A stretch of 64,000 bases of DNA from assembly GCF_038443385.1 (NCBI RefSeq), contig NZ_CP151726.1, positions 7,378,001 through 7,442,000 of the forward strand. Reading direction: 5' to 3'. This stretch comes from Stieleria varia. Lineage in GTDB: Bacteria > Planctomycetota > Planctomycetia > Pirellulales > Pirellulaceae. The stretch's first letter is position 1; every line of letters starts with the position of its first letter. Both the position numbers and the translations under genes were made by a program. Below the pieces are notes generated by a model that did not search any database, was not told the DNA's origin, and saw only the letters and a program-made list of their open reading frames with translations. Shown piece after piece: positions 17,885-26,848 of the stretch.

Positions 17885-19495
17885 ATGAGCGAATTGCATC
17901 ATGAGTGCGGTGTCGCAGCCATTTATCACTTGTCGGGGCGTGGGCGTAGCCCCATGTGTGGCGAGGAGGGGCCGCGACAAATCTCTCGGTTGTTGCCCAG
18001 AATGCTGCTGGACATCCAAAACCGCGGGCAGCTCGCCGCCGGCATGACCACCCTGAACACGGAACGCCCGGACCTGCTACGGACCCGACGTGACGTCGGT
18101 ACGGTCACGGAAGTCTTTCGGTTGAACCACCGAGCCAAAGCGGAATCGTTGATGAAGTCCTTGGCGGGACGGGCGGCCATCGGACACGTTCGCTACGCAA
18201 CTTGCGGCCAAGACGACCGCAGCTACGCACAACCCTTTGAACGAAAGCACATTCACAAACGCAAGTGGTTTAGCTTTTGCTTCAACGGTCAGTTGGCCAA
18301 TTACGGCGTGCTGAAAGAACGGTTGCTCGCTGACGGTGATCATCACCTGTCACTCGATACGGACACCGAAATCATCTTGCACGAGATCGGCCGCATCCTC
18401 AGCGAAGCGCCCGGTCGCATCGAGTGGATCGACGTGCTGCGTCAAGTCGCTGCGGGATTCGACGGCGCCTACTCGCTGGCGCTGCTGTCGGCCGAAGGAG
18501 AAATGATCGTCGCTCGCGATCCGCTGGGCATCAAGCCGATGTGCTACGTCCACGAGGGACCGCTGTTTGCCGCCGCCAGCGAAAGCGTTGCCCTGCTGAA
18601 CTTGGGTTTCGAGTCCAGCCAAATCAAATCGTTGGCACCCGGACACGCCATCGTCATTCATCCCAAGAAAGGGCTTGAGATCCTGCAGTTCGCGAAATCC
18701 CCCAAGCCGGCGCACTGTTTCTTTGAATGGATCTATTTTGCCAACGTCGCCAGCACGCTAGACGACCGAAGCGTCTATCTGAGCCGAACTCGATTGGGCG
18801 AAGAATTGGCCAAGGCCGAGCGTGAAATGGGACGCGTGCCCCTGGATGACCCTGACACAATCATCGTGCCCGTTCCGGACACCAGCAAAGCCGCTGCAGA
18901 CGCGATGGCCTACGAACTGTCGATTCCGTGTCGCGAAGGACTGATTCGCAATCGCTACGCCGGACGGACGTTCATCGAAGGCGGCCGGGCCAGAAAGGCC
19001 AAGGCGGCCACGAAGTACACGCCGCTGAGAGAAGTCATGGAGGGCAAACGGGTGATCTTGGTGGAAGATTCGATCGTCCGCAGCACAACGATGAACGTGC
19101 TGTTGGATCGGATCCGAGAAGTCGGCGGGGCCAAAGAAATCCACGTCCGCGTGGCCTGTCCGCCCATCATCGCGCCGTGTTTCTACGGCATCGATATGAG
19201 CACCATCGACCAACTGATCGCGCCCAAGTACTTCGGCGTGACAGGCGAACTGACCGAGAGCTCACAGCAGAAACTCGCCGACGACCTTGGCGCCGACACG
19301 CTCTCGTACCTGCCCGTCGAAGCAATCGCCCGCGCCATCGGGTTGCCCGCAGAACACCTCTGCCGAGCTTGCGTCACAGGCGAATATCCAACCGATTGCG
19401 GCCAGCACCTCTACCAAATCGCCCTGGATAACCGCGGTTCGAAACAGGACTCGCAACGAACCTACGAGCAACTCGCAGCTGCGCTACAGAAGTAA
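17885..19495 (+). CDS. purF: Amidophosphoribosyltransferase
   Basis: Transfers the amide of glutamine to PRPP, giving phosphoribosylamine, the first committed step of purine synthesis. The 536-residue product starts [15 protein letters not shown]; Cys8 would be the Ntn glutaminase nucleophile after a 7-residue propeptide. The glutaminase domain shows IGHVRYAT and FNGQLANY; the phosphoribosyltransferase domain has the PRPP loop [13 protein letters not shown]. Late cysteines ([14 protein letters not shown]) fit the Bacillus-type enzyme with an iron-sulfur cluster. The ATG at 17885 is chosen over an upstream one at 17795 because it positions the catalytic Cys. Divergent from proB. Confidence 0.95.
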   Translation: MSELHHECGVAAIYHLSGRGRSPMCGEEGPRQISRLLPRMLLDIQNRGQLAAGMTTLNTERPDLLRTRRDVGTVTEVFRLNHRAKAESLMKSLAGRAAIGHVRYATCGQDDRSYAQPFERKHIHKRKWFSFCFNGQLANYGVLKERLLADGDHHLSLDTDTEIILHEIGRILSEAPGRIEWIDVLRQVAAGFDGAYSLALLSAEGEMIVARDPLGIKPMCYVHEGPLFAAASESVALLNLGFESSQIKSLAPGHAIVIHPKKGLEILQFAKSPKPAHCFFEWIYFANVASTLDDRSVYLSRTRLGEELAKAEREMGRVPLDDPDTIIVPVPDTSKAAADAMAYELSIPCREGLIRNRYAGRTFIEGGRARKAKAATKYTPLREVMEGKRVILVEDSIVRSTTMNVLLDRIREVGGAKEIHVRVACPPIIAPCFYGIDMSTIDQLIAPKYFGVTGELTESSQQKLADDLGADTLSYLPVEAIARAIGLPAEHLCRACVTGEYPTDCGQHLYQIALDNRGSKQDSQRTYEQLAAALQK

Positions 19496-19500
19496 ACTTG

Positions 19501-19542
19501 CTGGAGTATCGGCTTTAGCCGAAATACGCTGAACGACTCCAG
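19501..19542. repeat. Nested palindrome after purF
   Basis: Outer arms CTGGAGT (19501-19507) and ACTCCAG (19536-19542) enclose the perfect palindrome TCGGCTTTAGCCGA (19509-19522). It begins 5 bp after the purF stop and may serve as its terminator, though no T run follows. Confidence 0.6.
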
Positions 19543-19612
19543 CGACGATGACCCACCCTGGCGGCAGAAGCCTGTCCCAGGGTGCTGGTTGCGAACACAG
19601 AAAGAAAAGCAA

Positions 19613-19694
19613 TAGGGCTGACAGGAGTCGAACCTGCACTTCCGAAGAAACTGGAACCTAAATCCAGCGCGTCTGCCAGTTCCGCCACAGCCCC
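19613..19694 (-). tRNA. tRNA-Leu (UAG anticodon)
   Basis: Read on the minus strand, the 82-nt segment folds as a class II tRNA: acceptor stem GGGGCTG with CAGCCCT (one G-U pair), D arm GGCGGAACTGGCAGACGCG, anticodon stem-loop CTGGATTTAGGTTCCAG giving anticodon TAG, a short variable arm around TTCTTCGGAA, and T arm GCAGGTTCGACTCCTGT. The CCA end is not encoded. It stands alone between purF and rplI. Confidence 0.95.
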
Positions 19695-20004
19695 GGTATT
19701 GCCGGTGTCCAAGAAATGATTGCCGACCCAGCGTCGCTGCCCGCCGCATACACGCTGGGTGGTGAATGCGGCGTATCGTGCGAAAACCTAGTTGGCGTTC
19801 GCGTTGTCTTGGCCCCTGAGGCGGCGGGGATGTTGCAAACCCCGGCCGCACTTACCGGCTTGTTGATTGACTCGTAGGTTGGCCACTGCTGGCCGACACT
19901 CAATACGCAGACGGGCACGAGCGCCCATCCTGATGCCATTCCCCCCAACGCGGACTAAAATCAACAAGCCGCTTAGGTCTCGCGACTCACAAAACAGGAG
20001 GCGA

Positions 20005-20541
20005 CTAGCCCTGGACGTCGTCCGAGGCGGTGGGGACCACCCAAACCTTGAGGCTTGCGTCGACTTCGCTGTGCAGGTGAACGCGGACGGTATACAGACC
20101 GAGCTCCTTGAGCGGGCCGTCCAGGCGGATCTGATCGTTGGCCAGGCTGAAACCGGCTTCCTTGAGCGCGCCAACGATTTCTTGCGGACCGACGCTGCCG
20201 TACAAGTGGCCTTCGTCGTTCGCGTTGGCTTCGATCGTGATCGACTGTTTGCCCAGTTCGTCGGCGAGCGTTTGGTAGCTCTTGAGTTTCTCAAGCTCCA
20301 TTTCACGAAGCTTCTCACGGTGCTTGTCGACCATCCGTTTGTGGTGGTCGGTGGCGATGGTCGCCATGCCGTGGGGCAGCAGGTAGTTGAGCGCGTAACC
20401 TGGCTTGACTTCGACAATGTCGCCCTGCTTGCCAAGGTGTTCGATGTTGTGGATCAACAGCAGTTGGATCCCGCCATTTTCGCCGGTGGGCAGTCGTTTG
20501 TAAGGTCGTTTGAACTTGCGTCCGCTACGGGTTTTGGTCAT
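20005..20541 (-). CDS. rplI: 50S ribosomal protein L9
   Basis: L9 binds 23S rRNA at the base of the L1 stalk. The 178-residue product shows the family N-terminal domain (IQLLLIHNIEHLGKQGDIVEVKPGY, core GYALNYLLPHGMA), a long helix, and the C-terminal domain GHLYGSVGPQEIV. It carries about 26 extra basic residues before the usual start of L9, with no internal ATG at the normal position, so the extension is probably translated. It is last in the operon rplY-pth-rpsF-ssb-rplI, 103 bp after ssb. Confidence 0.95.
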   Translation of the reverse strand: MTKTRSGRKFKRPYKRLPTGENGGIQLLLIHNIEHLGKQGDIVEVKPGYALNYLLPHGMATIATDHHKRMVDKHREKLREMELEKLKSYQTLADELGKQSITIEANANDEGHLYGSVGPQEIVGALKEAGFSLANDQIRLDGPLKELGLYTVRVHLHSEVDASLKVWVVPTASDDVQG

Positions 20542-20644
20542 CGGAAAACTCGTTTTTCGATTCTGCTCAGTAAAAGCTGTTGATTGGAAAGTGTCTTAAC
20601 GTGTTGTTCTGAATGGCGGGCATGATCAGTAATCAGATCGCCGA

Positions 20645-21181
20645 TCAGAACGGTATCTCGGGGTCGTTGTATCCTGCTCCGCCGCCGGTCGGCTGGGCTT
20701 CGGCCGCCCCTGCAGATTCCCGGGCTGGCCTGGAGGGTTCTGGCCTGGAGGGTTCTGGTCTGGAGGGTTCCGGTCTGGAGAAGTCGGGTTCGTTCATCGG
20801 GGAGGAATCGTAGTGCATGCCGTGCTCGGCGGTCTGGGCTCCCTCGCGGGTTCGTCCGCTGCTGAGCATTTGCATTCGGTCGCACACGACTCGCAGTTTA
20901 CTTCGTTTCTGGCCTTCCGATTCCCAGGTATCCAATTTCAATCGGCCTTCCACCAAGATCGGCGATCCCTTGCTGAGGTATTCGCTGGCGACTTCGGCGG
21001 TTCGCCCCCAGAGGGTGACATCGACAAACGTTGTTTCGTCGACCCATTCTCCGGTGGCTGTTTTTCGGCGGTCGTTAACCGCCATCCCGACGTCCGTGAC
21101 GGCTGTCCCGCCTGCGGTATACCGCAATTCGATGTCTCGGGTCAAGTTACCGACCAAGATGACGCGATTGTAGCTGGCCAT
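20645..21181 (-). CDS. ssb: Single-stranded DNA-binding protein
   Basis: Binds ssDNA in replication and repair. The 178-residue product has the OB fold typical of SSB (ASYNRVILVGNLTRDIELRY, TTFVDVTLWGRTAEVASEYL) and the acidic tip DPEIPF that recruits partners. The linker contains an exact Ser-Arg-Pro-Glu-Pro pentapeptide repeat encoded by a tandem DNA repeat (about 20727-20782). The ATG at 21181 is preferred over one at 21211 because it gives the standard SSB N-terminus. It lies between rpsF and rplI, the classic arrangement. Confidence 0.96.
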   Translation of the reverse strand: MASYNRVILVGNLTRDIELRYTAGGTAVTDVGMAVNDRRKTATGEWVDETTFVDVTLWGRTAEVASEYLSKGSPILVEGRLKLDTWESEGQKRSKLRVVCDRMQMLSSGRTREGAQTAEHGMHYDSSPMNEPDFSRPEPSRPEPSRPEPSRPARESAGAAEAQPTGGGAGYNDPEIPF

Positions 21182-21268
21182 CGAAGGGGTCCTCTTGTCA
21201 CGGGGAAACAAAAATCACTGTCGGAAAGTGCCACTGTCAAACGAGTGTCGCTGCCGAACGAGCCGAGC

Positions 21269-21676
21269 TCAGTCAACTGCCTCGACGGCGTCATCATCAG
21301 CAGTGTCCGCTGCCGCTTCTGCAATCTCGGTGCGGGGGACGATGTTCTCGCCGCGTGCGTTTGCCAAGATCGGCTCCACCAAACGGGCATCGAGCTTCAA
21401 GGTCATCTGACGCATCACTGGCTCGCAAAGCTGCAGGGCGCGGGCGACTTTGGTCAACGCATCGCCTTCCATCTCGTAGTAGGTCAGCCAGTAGGTGCCT
21501 TTCTGGTGCCCATCGATCGGATAAGCAAGCTTTTGTTCCATCCACAGTCGATTGACGAGGACGGTTCCGCCGGCGTTGGTGATGATGTCGTCGAGTTGCT
21601 TGGCGACGCCACCTGGATCACGCGCGTAGTGGTTGCTGTCCAGGATGCTCAGGGTTTCGTAAGTGTTGATGGCCAC
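21269..21676 (-). CDS. rpsF: 30S ribosomal protein S6
   Basis: Component of the 30S platform, bound with S18. The 135-residue product shows the S6 fold: MAINTYETLSILD at the start, the GGTVLVNRLWMEQKLAYPI segment, the G-x-Y-W-L-T-Y-Y-E-M strand, and an acidic Ala/Asp-rich tail after residue 110. It precedes ssb by 87 bp and follows pth by 57 bp on the same strand. rpsR, often part of this operon, is not present here. Confidence 0.96.
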   Translation of the reverse strand: MAINTYETLSILDSNHYARDPGGVAKQLDDIITNAGGTVLVNRLWMEQKLAYPIDGHQKGTYWLTYYEMEGDALTKVARALQLCEPVMRQMTLKLDARLVEPILANARGENIVPRTEIAEAAADTADDDAVEAVD

Positions 21677-21733
21677 GGCTGTTTCGACTCTCCGTCAGAC
21701 TGGTTCGCGATTTGGATTCAGGTTTTGTTGGAT

Positions 21734-22420
21734 TTAGGATTCGTTTTTGGGGCCGGGCGATTGCTCGCCGGTTTCCGCATCGATCCTGGGCTTCGCGGCC
21801 GATGGTTTGTCGGCCACTGGTTTGTTCTTGGTGTTCACTTTCTTTTCATCGGTGTCGGCAGACGCGTTGAACTTGTTCATCGCGGCACCAATCCCATCAT
21901 TCACCCAGCTGATCGCAGCATAGGCGGCTTGAGTGGTCGCTGATTCTATCGTTTCGATTTCATTCTTGGCGAATTTTCCAAGGACGTAATCGGTCACCGT
22001 CCAGCCATCGGGTGGACGACCAATCCCAATTCGCAACCGGGGAAACGATTCATCTCCCAGATGGCGAATGATGTCTTTCAATCCGTTTTGCCCCCCGGCA
22101 CTGCCGCGAGGTCGGATGCGCAACCGACCCGGTGCGAGATTGAGGTCATCGCACAAGACCAGGATGTCATCGTGTTCCAATTTGTAAAAATCAACGGCTT
22201 TTCGAACACTTTGGCCGCTGGCGTTCATGTAAGTGTGTGGGCACAGCAAACAGACCTTGGTCCCGCTTGCGGATGCCTCTGCTAACTCGCCTTCGAACTT
22301 TACTTTCGAAGGACTCGCGGACAGCAAAGCGGCTATTTTAGCCACTGCGATAAAGCCGACGTTGTGGCGGGTGTCCTCGTATTTTTTTCCGGGATTACCC
22401 AGCCCAACGATCAGCTTCAT
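21734..22420 (-). CDS. pth: Peptidyl-tRNA hydrolase
   Basis: Cleaves peptidyl-tRNA released from stalled ribosomes. The 228-residue product contains the family motifs VGLGNPGKKYEDTRHNVGF with the catalytic His in RHN, PHTYMNASGQSV with the catalytic Asn, and CDDLNLAPGRLRIR followed by GSAGGQNGLKDI. About 40 Lys/Ala/Pro-rich residues extend past the usual end of the enzyme. It is second in the rplY-pth-rpsF-ssb-rplI operon. Confidence 0.96.
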   Translation of the reverse strand: MKLIVGLGNPGKKYEDTRHNVGFIAVAKIAALLSASPSKVKFEGELAEASASGTKVCLLCPHTYMNASGQSVRKAVDFYKLEHDDILVLCDDLNLAPGRLRIRPRGSAGGQNGLKDIIRHLGDESFPRLRIGIGRPPDGWTVTDYVLGKFAKNEIETIESATTQAAYAAISWVNDGIGAAMNKFNASADTDEKKVNTKNKPVADKPSAAKPRIDAETGEQSPGPKNES

Positions 22421-22506
22421 TTGTTCATTTGTCGCGTTTCGGTCCGACAGCGGCAGGCTGCGATCAACCAGTGATCATACACTTAGCCACCGACCGAAGG
22501 CTTGAC

Positions 22507-23091
22507 TCACTCCCCAGCTTCGCCTTCCTCACCCGTGCCTGCATCCTTGGCACCCTTGGGAATTTCGATCGTGTACACGACGGTTTCCACGGGGGTCAAT
22601 AACTCAACGCCTTCGGGCAGCGTGATATCGCCAGCGGAGCGATTTTCACCCGCATCGACATCCAGCACGGTCAAGACGACGTACTCGGGAATGGTAACGG
22701 CCGAGCATCGGATTTCGACTTCGTGAACGTTTTCGACCACGATACCGCCGTGTCGCGCACCCACGGGCTCGCCGCGGAAACGAATCGGCACTTTGACTTC
22801 GACCTTTTCGCTCAAGTCAACGCGTTGCAGGTCGACGTGCAGGATTTCGATTCCCAAGGGATCCCATTGCAGGCTGCTGACCAGTGCGGTCTCGGTGACG
22901 GCACCTTGCAATTCAACAATCTTTGCGTGGTGACGCACGATCGACTCGGCGTCAGCCTGTGAGATCGCCAAGTGCTCGGTATCTTGTTTGTGACCGTACA
23001 AAACAGCAGGCACCCGGCCGCTATTACGCAGGCGTCGCGAGTTTGCCGATCCCAAGAGATCGCGTTTCTCTACTTGCAGAACTTCCGCCAT
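22507..23091 (-). CDS. rplY: 50S ribosomal protein L25/general stress protein Ctc
   Basis: The long form of L25, which binds 5S rRNA. The 194-residue product starts MAEVLQVEKRDLLGSANSRR, with the RVPAVLYGHKQDTEHLAIS segment of the L25 beta barrel and the C-terminal TL5/Ctc domain (VPIRFRGEPVGARHGGIV, LPEGVELLTPVETVVYTIE) and an acidic end. It heads the ribosomal/ssb operon, 86 bp before pth; the promoter should lie in the gap after 23091 but was not identified. Confidence 0.95.
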   Translation of the reverse strand: MAEVLQVEKRDLLGSANSRRLRNSGRVPAVLYGHKQDTEHLAISQADAESIVRHHAKIVELQGAVTETALVSSLQWDPLGIEILHVDLQRVDLSEKVEVKVPIRFRGEPVGARHGGIVVENVHEVEIRCSAVTIPEYVVLTVLDVDAGENRSAGDITLPEGVELLTPVETVVYTIEIPKGAKDAGTGEEGEAGE

Positions 23092-23606
23092 CGCGGGTCT
23101 ACCCTTCTGAGTCCAGTGAATGATTTGGATTCGTCATTGTCGTCGAGATGTCGGCCTGACAGCTCACCACAAAGACGGGGGGCGGGTCACACGTTGACCA
23201 ACGCCAGCCCTCTGATGTTGCCGGGGCATTTGCCGCAGCGAAGCGGGTTAGTATGGCGTAAGACGGGGTCTTCGCAAGCCCAAACGGCGGACGATTCCGT
23301 CAGAGTTGATCAACCCCGTCCCCAAGTGGGCTGTCGAAGAGCCGCCGGTCGGTCACTCATGGCCGACATTCGCGAGTTTAGGGGAACAAGAGTGACCGTC
23401 CTGCTGGCTTTTTCAGTGCATTCGCGTCTCGCAGAGACGCGTCTAAGTGGAGTTCTTTTCGCGTTCCCAGAGACGCGGCTACGTGAATTGTGGGCTCCTG
23501 CTACCGACGAACAGGGCTGTGGGGTACGTTTTGGGGGCGGGGAAAGTTGCCAGCTCACGGGTTGCTGGACCCCGTTTTGCCCATTTTACAGTGACGTCCA
23601 CGCCAA
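23092..23606. other. Intergenic region upstream of rplY and the MBL-fold gene
   Basis: About 515 bp between divergent genes. It includes the palindrome GCGTCTCGCAGAGACGC (23424-23440) and a related half-copy, CCAGAGACGCGGCTACG, about 45 bp further on. Nothing else was recognised; promoters for both flanking genes presumably lie here. Confidence 0.5.
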
Positions 23607-24437
23607 GTGACCTTTGCCCCCGAACGATCCGAATCTGCCGACATCGGCACGGCCGTCCTGCTGGGGACCGGGACGAGCGTGGGGGTTCCGGCGATCGGGT
23701 GCGATTGCGCGGTCTGCCAAAGCAATGACCCCAAGAATCAACGGCTTCGCTGTGCGGTCCTGATCCGGCTGCCCGGCGGCACGGTACTGATCGACACGCC
23801 GCCGGATTTGAGGACTCAGTTGCTGCGTGAACGAGTCCGCTTGGTGCATTCGGTCGTCTATACCCACGAGCACGCGGATCACGTTTTTGGGCTCGATGAC
23901 TTGCGACTGTTTCCTTTTCGGTTGGGGGCACCGATACCGCTTTACTGTCGCCCAGTCGTGGAAGAGGCGATTCGACGCTCGTATTCTTATGCGTTTTCGG
24001 ATCGGCAGCCGACGCATCCCGGCGCAACGCCGAAACTGGAGATTCGTTCGATCGATGAGTCGCCGTTCGATGTAATCGGGACAAAGTTCATTCCGATTCC
24101 GATGAAGCATGGACCGCATTTCAATGTCTTGGGTTTTCGGATCGGTGACTTTGCCTACTGCACCGACACGAACGAAATCCCCGAGTCGTCCATGGAAAAG
24201 TTGGCCGGTGTGCAGACGCTGGTGGTAGGTGCATTGCGATATGAGCCGCACCCGACGCATTTCAATGTGGAGCAAGCCGTCGAGGCGTCGCGTCGAGTCG
24301 GCGCGACGCGGACCTTTCTGACGCATGTTTCGCACGAACTGGATTACTCCGCGACGAACGAAGCATTGCCCCCGGGAATCGAGCTGGCCTACGACGGGCT
24401 GAACATTCCGATTCGGCTGTCACGCACGACTTTCTAG
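23607..24437 (+). CDS. PhnP-like MBL-fold metal-dependent hydrolase
   Basis: Metallo-beta-lactamase fold hydrolase of 276 residues. The metal site HxHxDH is present in THEHADHVFGLDDLR (residues 90-104); LIDTPPDLR precedes it and a second His ligand appears in MKHGPHFNVLG. The N-terminal GTGTSVGVPAIGCDCAVC with paired Cys and the overall plan match PhnP and related cyclic phosphodiesterases. In this genome no phn genes are adjacent, so the substrate is open. The GTG at 23607 is the only start that gives the complete N-terminus. Confidence 0.88.
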   Translation: MTFAPERSESADIGTAVLLGTGTSVGVPAIGCDCAVCQSNDPKNQRLRCAVLIRLPGGTVLIDTPPDLRTQLLRERVRLVHSVVYTHEHADHVFGLDDLRLFPFRLGAPIPLYCRPVVEEAIRRSYSYAFSDRQPTHPGATPKLEIRSIDESPFDVIGTKFIPIPMKHGPHFNVLGFRIGDFAYCTDTNEIPESSMEKLAGVQTLVVGALRYEPHPTHFNVEQAVEASRRVGATRTFLTHVSHELDYSATNEALPPGIELAYDGLNIPIRLSRTTF

Positions 24438-24587
24438 ACGACGACTTCCGGGGGCCGTCAAGCACAACACCCAAACACAGCGGGCTGGCAAGCGAGTAGA
24501 CTTTGCATTCGCAACTTTGCCATCAGGCCATCCTGCCGCGTGCCTTCTCTCATCACTCCTTCCCCCCTGACTGTGAGATCATCGTCG

Positions 24588-24914
24588 ATGCACTCCGCTT
24601 CCGACTCGCGACAGTACAACTCCCGGCTGGGGTTGATTCTGTTTGCGATTTATCTATCGATTTACCTGGGTTTTGTCGTCCTCAGCGCCTTCGCATCGGG
24701 TGTGATGGAAAAGCGAGTCCTGATGGGCTTGAACCTGGCGATCGTGTACGGTTTCGCGTTGATCATTGGCGCGTTTGTGATGGCGATGATCTACGGGCTG
24801 ATGTGCCGCAGCGAGCCGATCCCAAGCACCAAGCCGATCTCAGGCGTTAAGCCCAACCCTGACGTCAATGCGGCAGGAAAGACGAGCACCGCCAACGAGG
24901 AGGCTCAGTCATGA
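24588..24914 (+). CDS. DUF485 small membrane protein
   Basis: A 108-residue DUF485 protein with two membrane helices (LGLILFAIYLSIYLGFVVLSAF and AIVYGFALIIGAFVMAMIYG). DUF485 proteins are encoded directly before ActP-type symporters in many bacteria, and here the stop overlaps the symporter start by 4 bp (ATGA), so the two are translationally coupled. The ATG at 24588 gives an N-terminus typical of the family; an upstream ATG at 24540 is less likely. Confidence 0.88.
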   Translation: MHSASDSRQYNSRLGLILFAIYLSIYLGFVVLSAFASGVMEKRVLMGLNLAIVYGFALIIGAFVMAMIYGLMCRSEPIPSTKPISGVKPNPDVNAAGKTSTANEEAQS

Positions 24915-26842
24915 TCTATGAACCATCGGTCATCGCCGTCGTCGTCTTCTTTGTGTTCGTCGGTGCCACGGTCGGATTGAGTTTCTTTCTCGGTCGCAAG
25001 GCCAAATCATCCGAAGGCTATTTCGCTGCTCACGGGCAGATCCCCTGGGCGGTCAACGGGATCGCTTTTGCTGGGGACTATCTGTCCGCGGCATCGTTCC
25101 TGGGCATTTGCGGAATGATTGCCAATTACGGCTACGACGGATTTCTGTACTCGATCGGCTTCTTGGCAGGCTGGATCGTTGCCTTGTTCGTGATCGCCGA
25201 GCCGATGAAACGTTTGGGCAAGTTCACCTTTGCCGATGCACTGGATTCCCAGTTTGATTCTCGGGGCATCAAAGCGGCTGCGGGGATCAGCACGCTGGTC
25301 GTCAGCGTGTTTTATCTGATTCCCCAAATGGTCGGCGCCGGGTCGTTGATTCAACCGCTGTTGGGGTTTCCGCATTGGGTCGGTGTTGTTCTGGTCGGGA
25401 TCGTGGTGATCACGATTGTCGTCACCGCAGGCATGGTCTCGACGACATGGGTGCAATTCCTGAAAGGGTCGCTGCTGGTGATCTTCAGTGCCGTGCTGGT
25501 GGTGCTGTTGCTGATGCGAGGTTTTGTCGCCGAGCCGGACAGGTTTCGCGAGCTGGGACCGATGCCGGTCGCTGATCTGCAGAATGAAACGGTCGGCGGC
25601 TTGAAAGTGATCCAGGTGACCGACGGTTGGGAGTCGGTTCCACAGTTCGTGCGACTGCAGCGCGACGGCCAATCGGGATACGACATCTATGACGTCGTCC
25701 CGTCGAATGACCAGGAAACCGAAGTCGTTCTGCGTCAAGCACAGGCGGTCACGAAAACATCCGACGGCATTCTGATCAATGGCGCACCACGCGGCGTCGG
25801 TGAGCGAGAGCAACTCCTGCAGCCGGTGGGGACGATTTCCCGATTGCCTGACGGAGAAAGCGAGTCTGGGCCGCTCGGTCCCGTCGAGTTCTTCAACACG
25901 CTCAACGACAGTGAACTGATCTTGTGGAGAAACACAACGGTCGCGCACGCTGACGGCACCAAGACCGTGGTTCACTTTCAAAAACCCACGGCGGGCAGCG
26001 AAGTGCTGCGTCCGGGCGAGCATCCCAAGTTTGCCGGGATTCGCGGCGATGCGCTGATCGGCAAGCTCGATTTTCTCTCGCTGATGTTGGCGTTGTTTTG
26101 CGGAACCGCATCCTTGCCGCACATTTTGATTCGCTACTACACGGTCAAAGACGGTGCGGCGGCAAGGAAGAGCACGATCGTGGGCATCGCGAGCATTGGG
26201 TTCTTTTATGTGTTGACGTTGTTCTTGGGGCTCGGTGCCATGACCAGCGGCGCGATGGACTTGACCGACACCAACATGGCGGCACCTTTGCTGGCACGCA
26301 GCATCAGCACATGGCTGTTCGCGATCATTTCAGCGATTGCGTTCACAACCGTGTTGGGAACCGTCAGCGGTTTGATCTTGGCCAGCAGTGGCGCCGTGGC
26401 GCACGATTTGTTGACCGGCGTAATGGGCATCAAGATGTCCGGTGAAATGCAAGTCCGCGTGGCGAAGTTTGCTGCGGTGGTGGTGGGCGTGATCGCGATT
26501 GCGTTGGGGATCCTGTTCCGTGAGCTCAACGTCGGCTATTTGGTCGGCTGGGCATTCAGTGTTGCCGCCAGTGCGAACTTGCCAGCCCTGGTCATGCTGT
26601 TGTTCTGGAAAGGCACGACGCGACAAGGAATCATTGCCAGCGTGTTGGTCGGCATGATCAGTTCGCTGGGCTGGATTTTGTTGTCCGCGGGAACGTACAA
26701 GAGCGTCTACGGCCTGGACCCGTCGACGGCAATGACACCGTTTGATCAACCTGGGATCGTGACGATTCCGTTGGCATTCGTGACGTTGATCGTGGTGTCT
26801 TTACTGACGCATTCTGATCGTGTGGCGGTGAATGCGGAGTAG
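24911..26842 (+). CDS. Sodium:solute symporter, ActP-like (VC_2705-type long form)
   Basis: Inner-membrane sodium-coupled symporter of 643 residues. The N-terminus (FFLGRKAKSSEGYFAAHGQIPWAVNGIAFAGDYLSAASFLG, start FFLGRKAKSSEGYFAA) and the SLPHILIRYYTV loop are typical of acetate/monocarboxylate symporters. Between membrane helices near residues 205 and 385 sits a soluble insert of about 170 residues (starting FVAEPDRFRELGPMPVADLQ), as in the long VC_2705 subfamily. The substrate is not established. It overlaps the DUF485 gene by 4 bp and ends 6 bp before a convergent lipoprotein gene. Confidence 0.9.
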   Translation: MIYEPSVIAVVVFFVFVGATVGLSFFLGRKAKSSEGYFAAHGQIPWAVNGIAFAGDYLSAASFLGICGMIANYGYDGFLYSIGFLAGWIVALFVIAEPMKRLGKFTFADALDSQFDSRGIKAAAGISTLVVSVFYLIPQMVGAGSLIQPLLGFPHWVGVVLVGIVVITIVVTAGMVSTTWVQFLKGSLLVIFSAVLVVLLLMRGFVAEPDRFRELGPMPVADLQNETVGGLKVIQVTDGWESVPQFVRLQRDGQSGYDIYDVVPSNDQETEVVLRQAQAVTKTSDGILINGAPRGVGEREQLLQPVGTISRLPDGESESGPLGPVEFFNTLNDSELILWRNTTVAHADGTKTVVHFQKPTAGSEVLRPGEHPKFAGIRGDALIGKLDFLSLMLALFCGTASLPHILIRYYTVKDGAAARKSTIVGIASIGFFYVLTLFLGLGAMTSGAMDLTDTNMAAPLLARSISTWLFAIISAIAFTTVLGTVSGLILASSGAVAHDLLTGVMGIKMSGEMQVRVAKFAAVVVGVIAIALGILFRELNVGYLVGWAFSVAASANLPALVMLLFWKGTTRQGIIASVLVGMISSLGWILLSAGTYKSVYGLDPSTAMTPFDQPGIVTIPLAFVTLIVVSLLTHSDRVAVNAE

Positions 26843-26848
26843 GTGTGC

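Noticed and set aside
19515-19851. Minus-strand frames overlapping the tRNA-Leu gene
   Set aside because: They translate the tRNA itself (AELADALDLGS-type sequence), a common false call.
25007-26122. 371-residue open frame antisense to the symporter gene
   Set aside because: Its composition (Gln, His, Arg, Asp rich) is that of an antisense shadow of a membrane protein, and the sense gene is certain.
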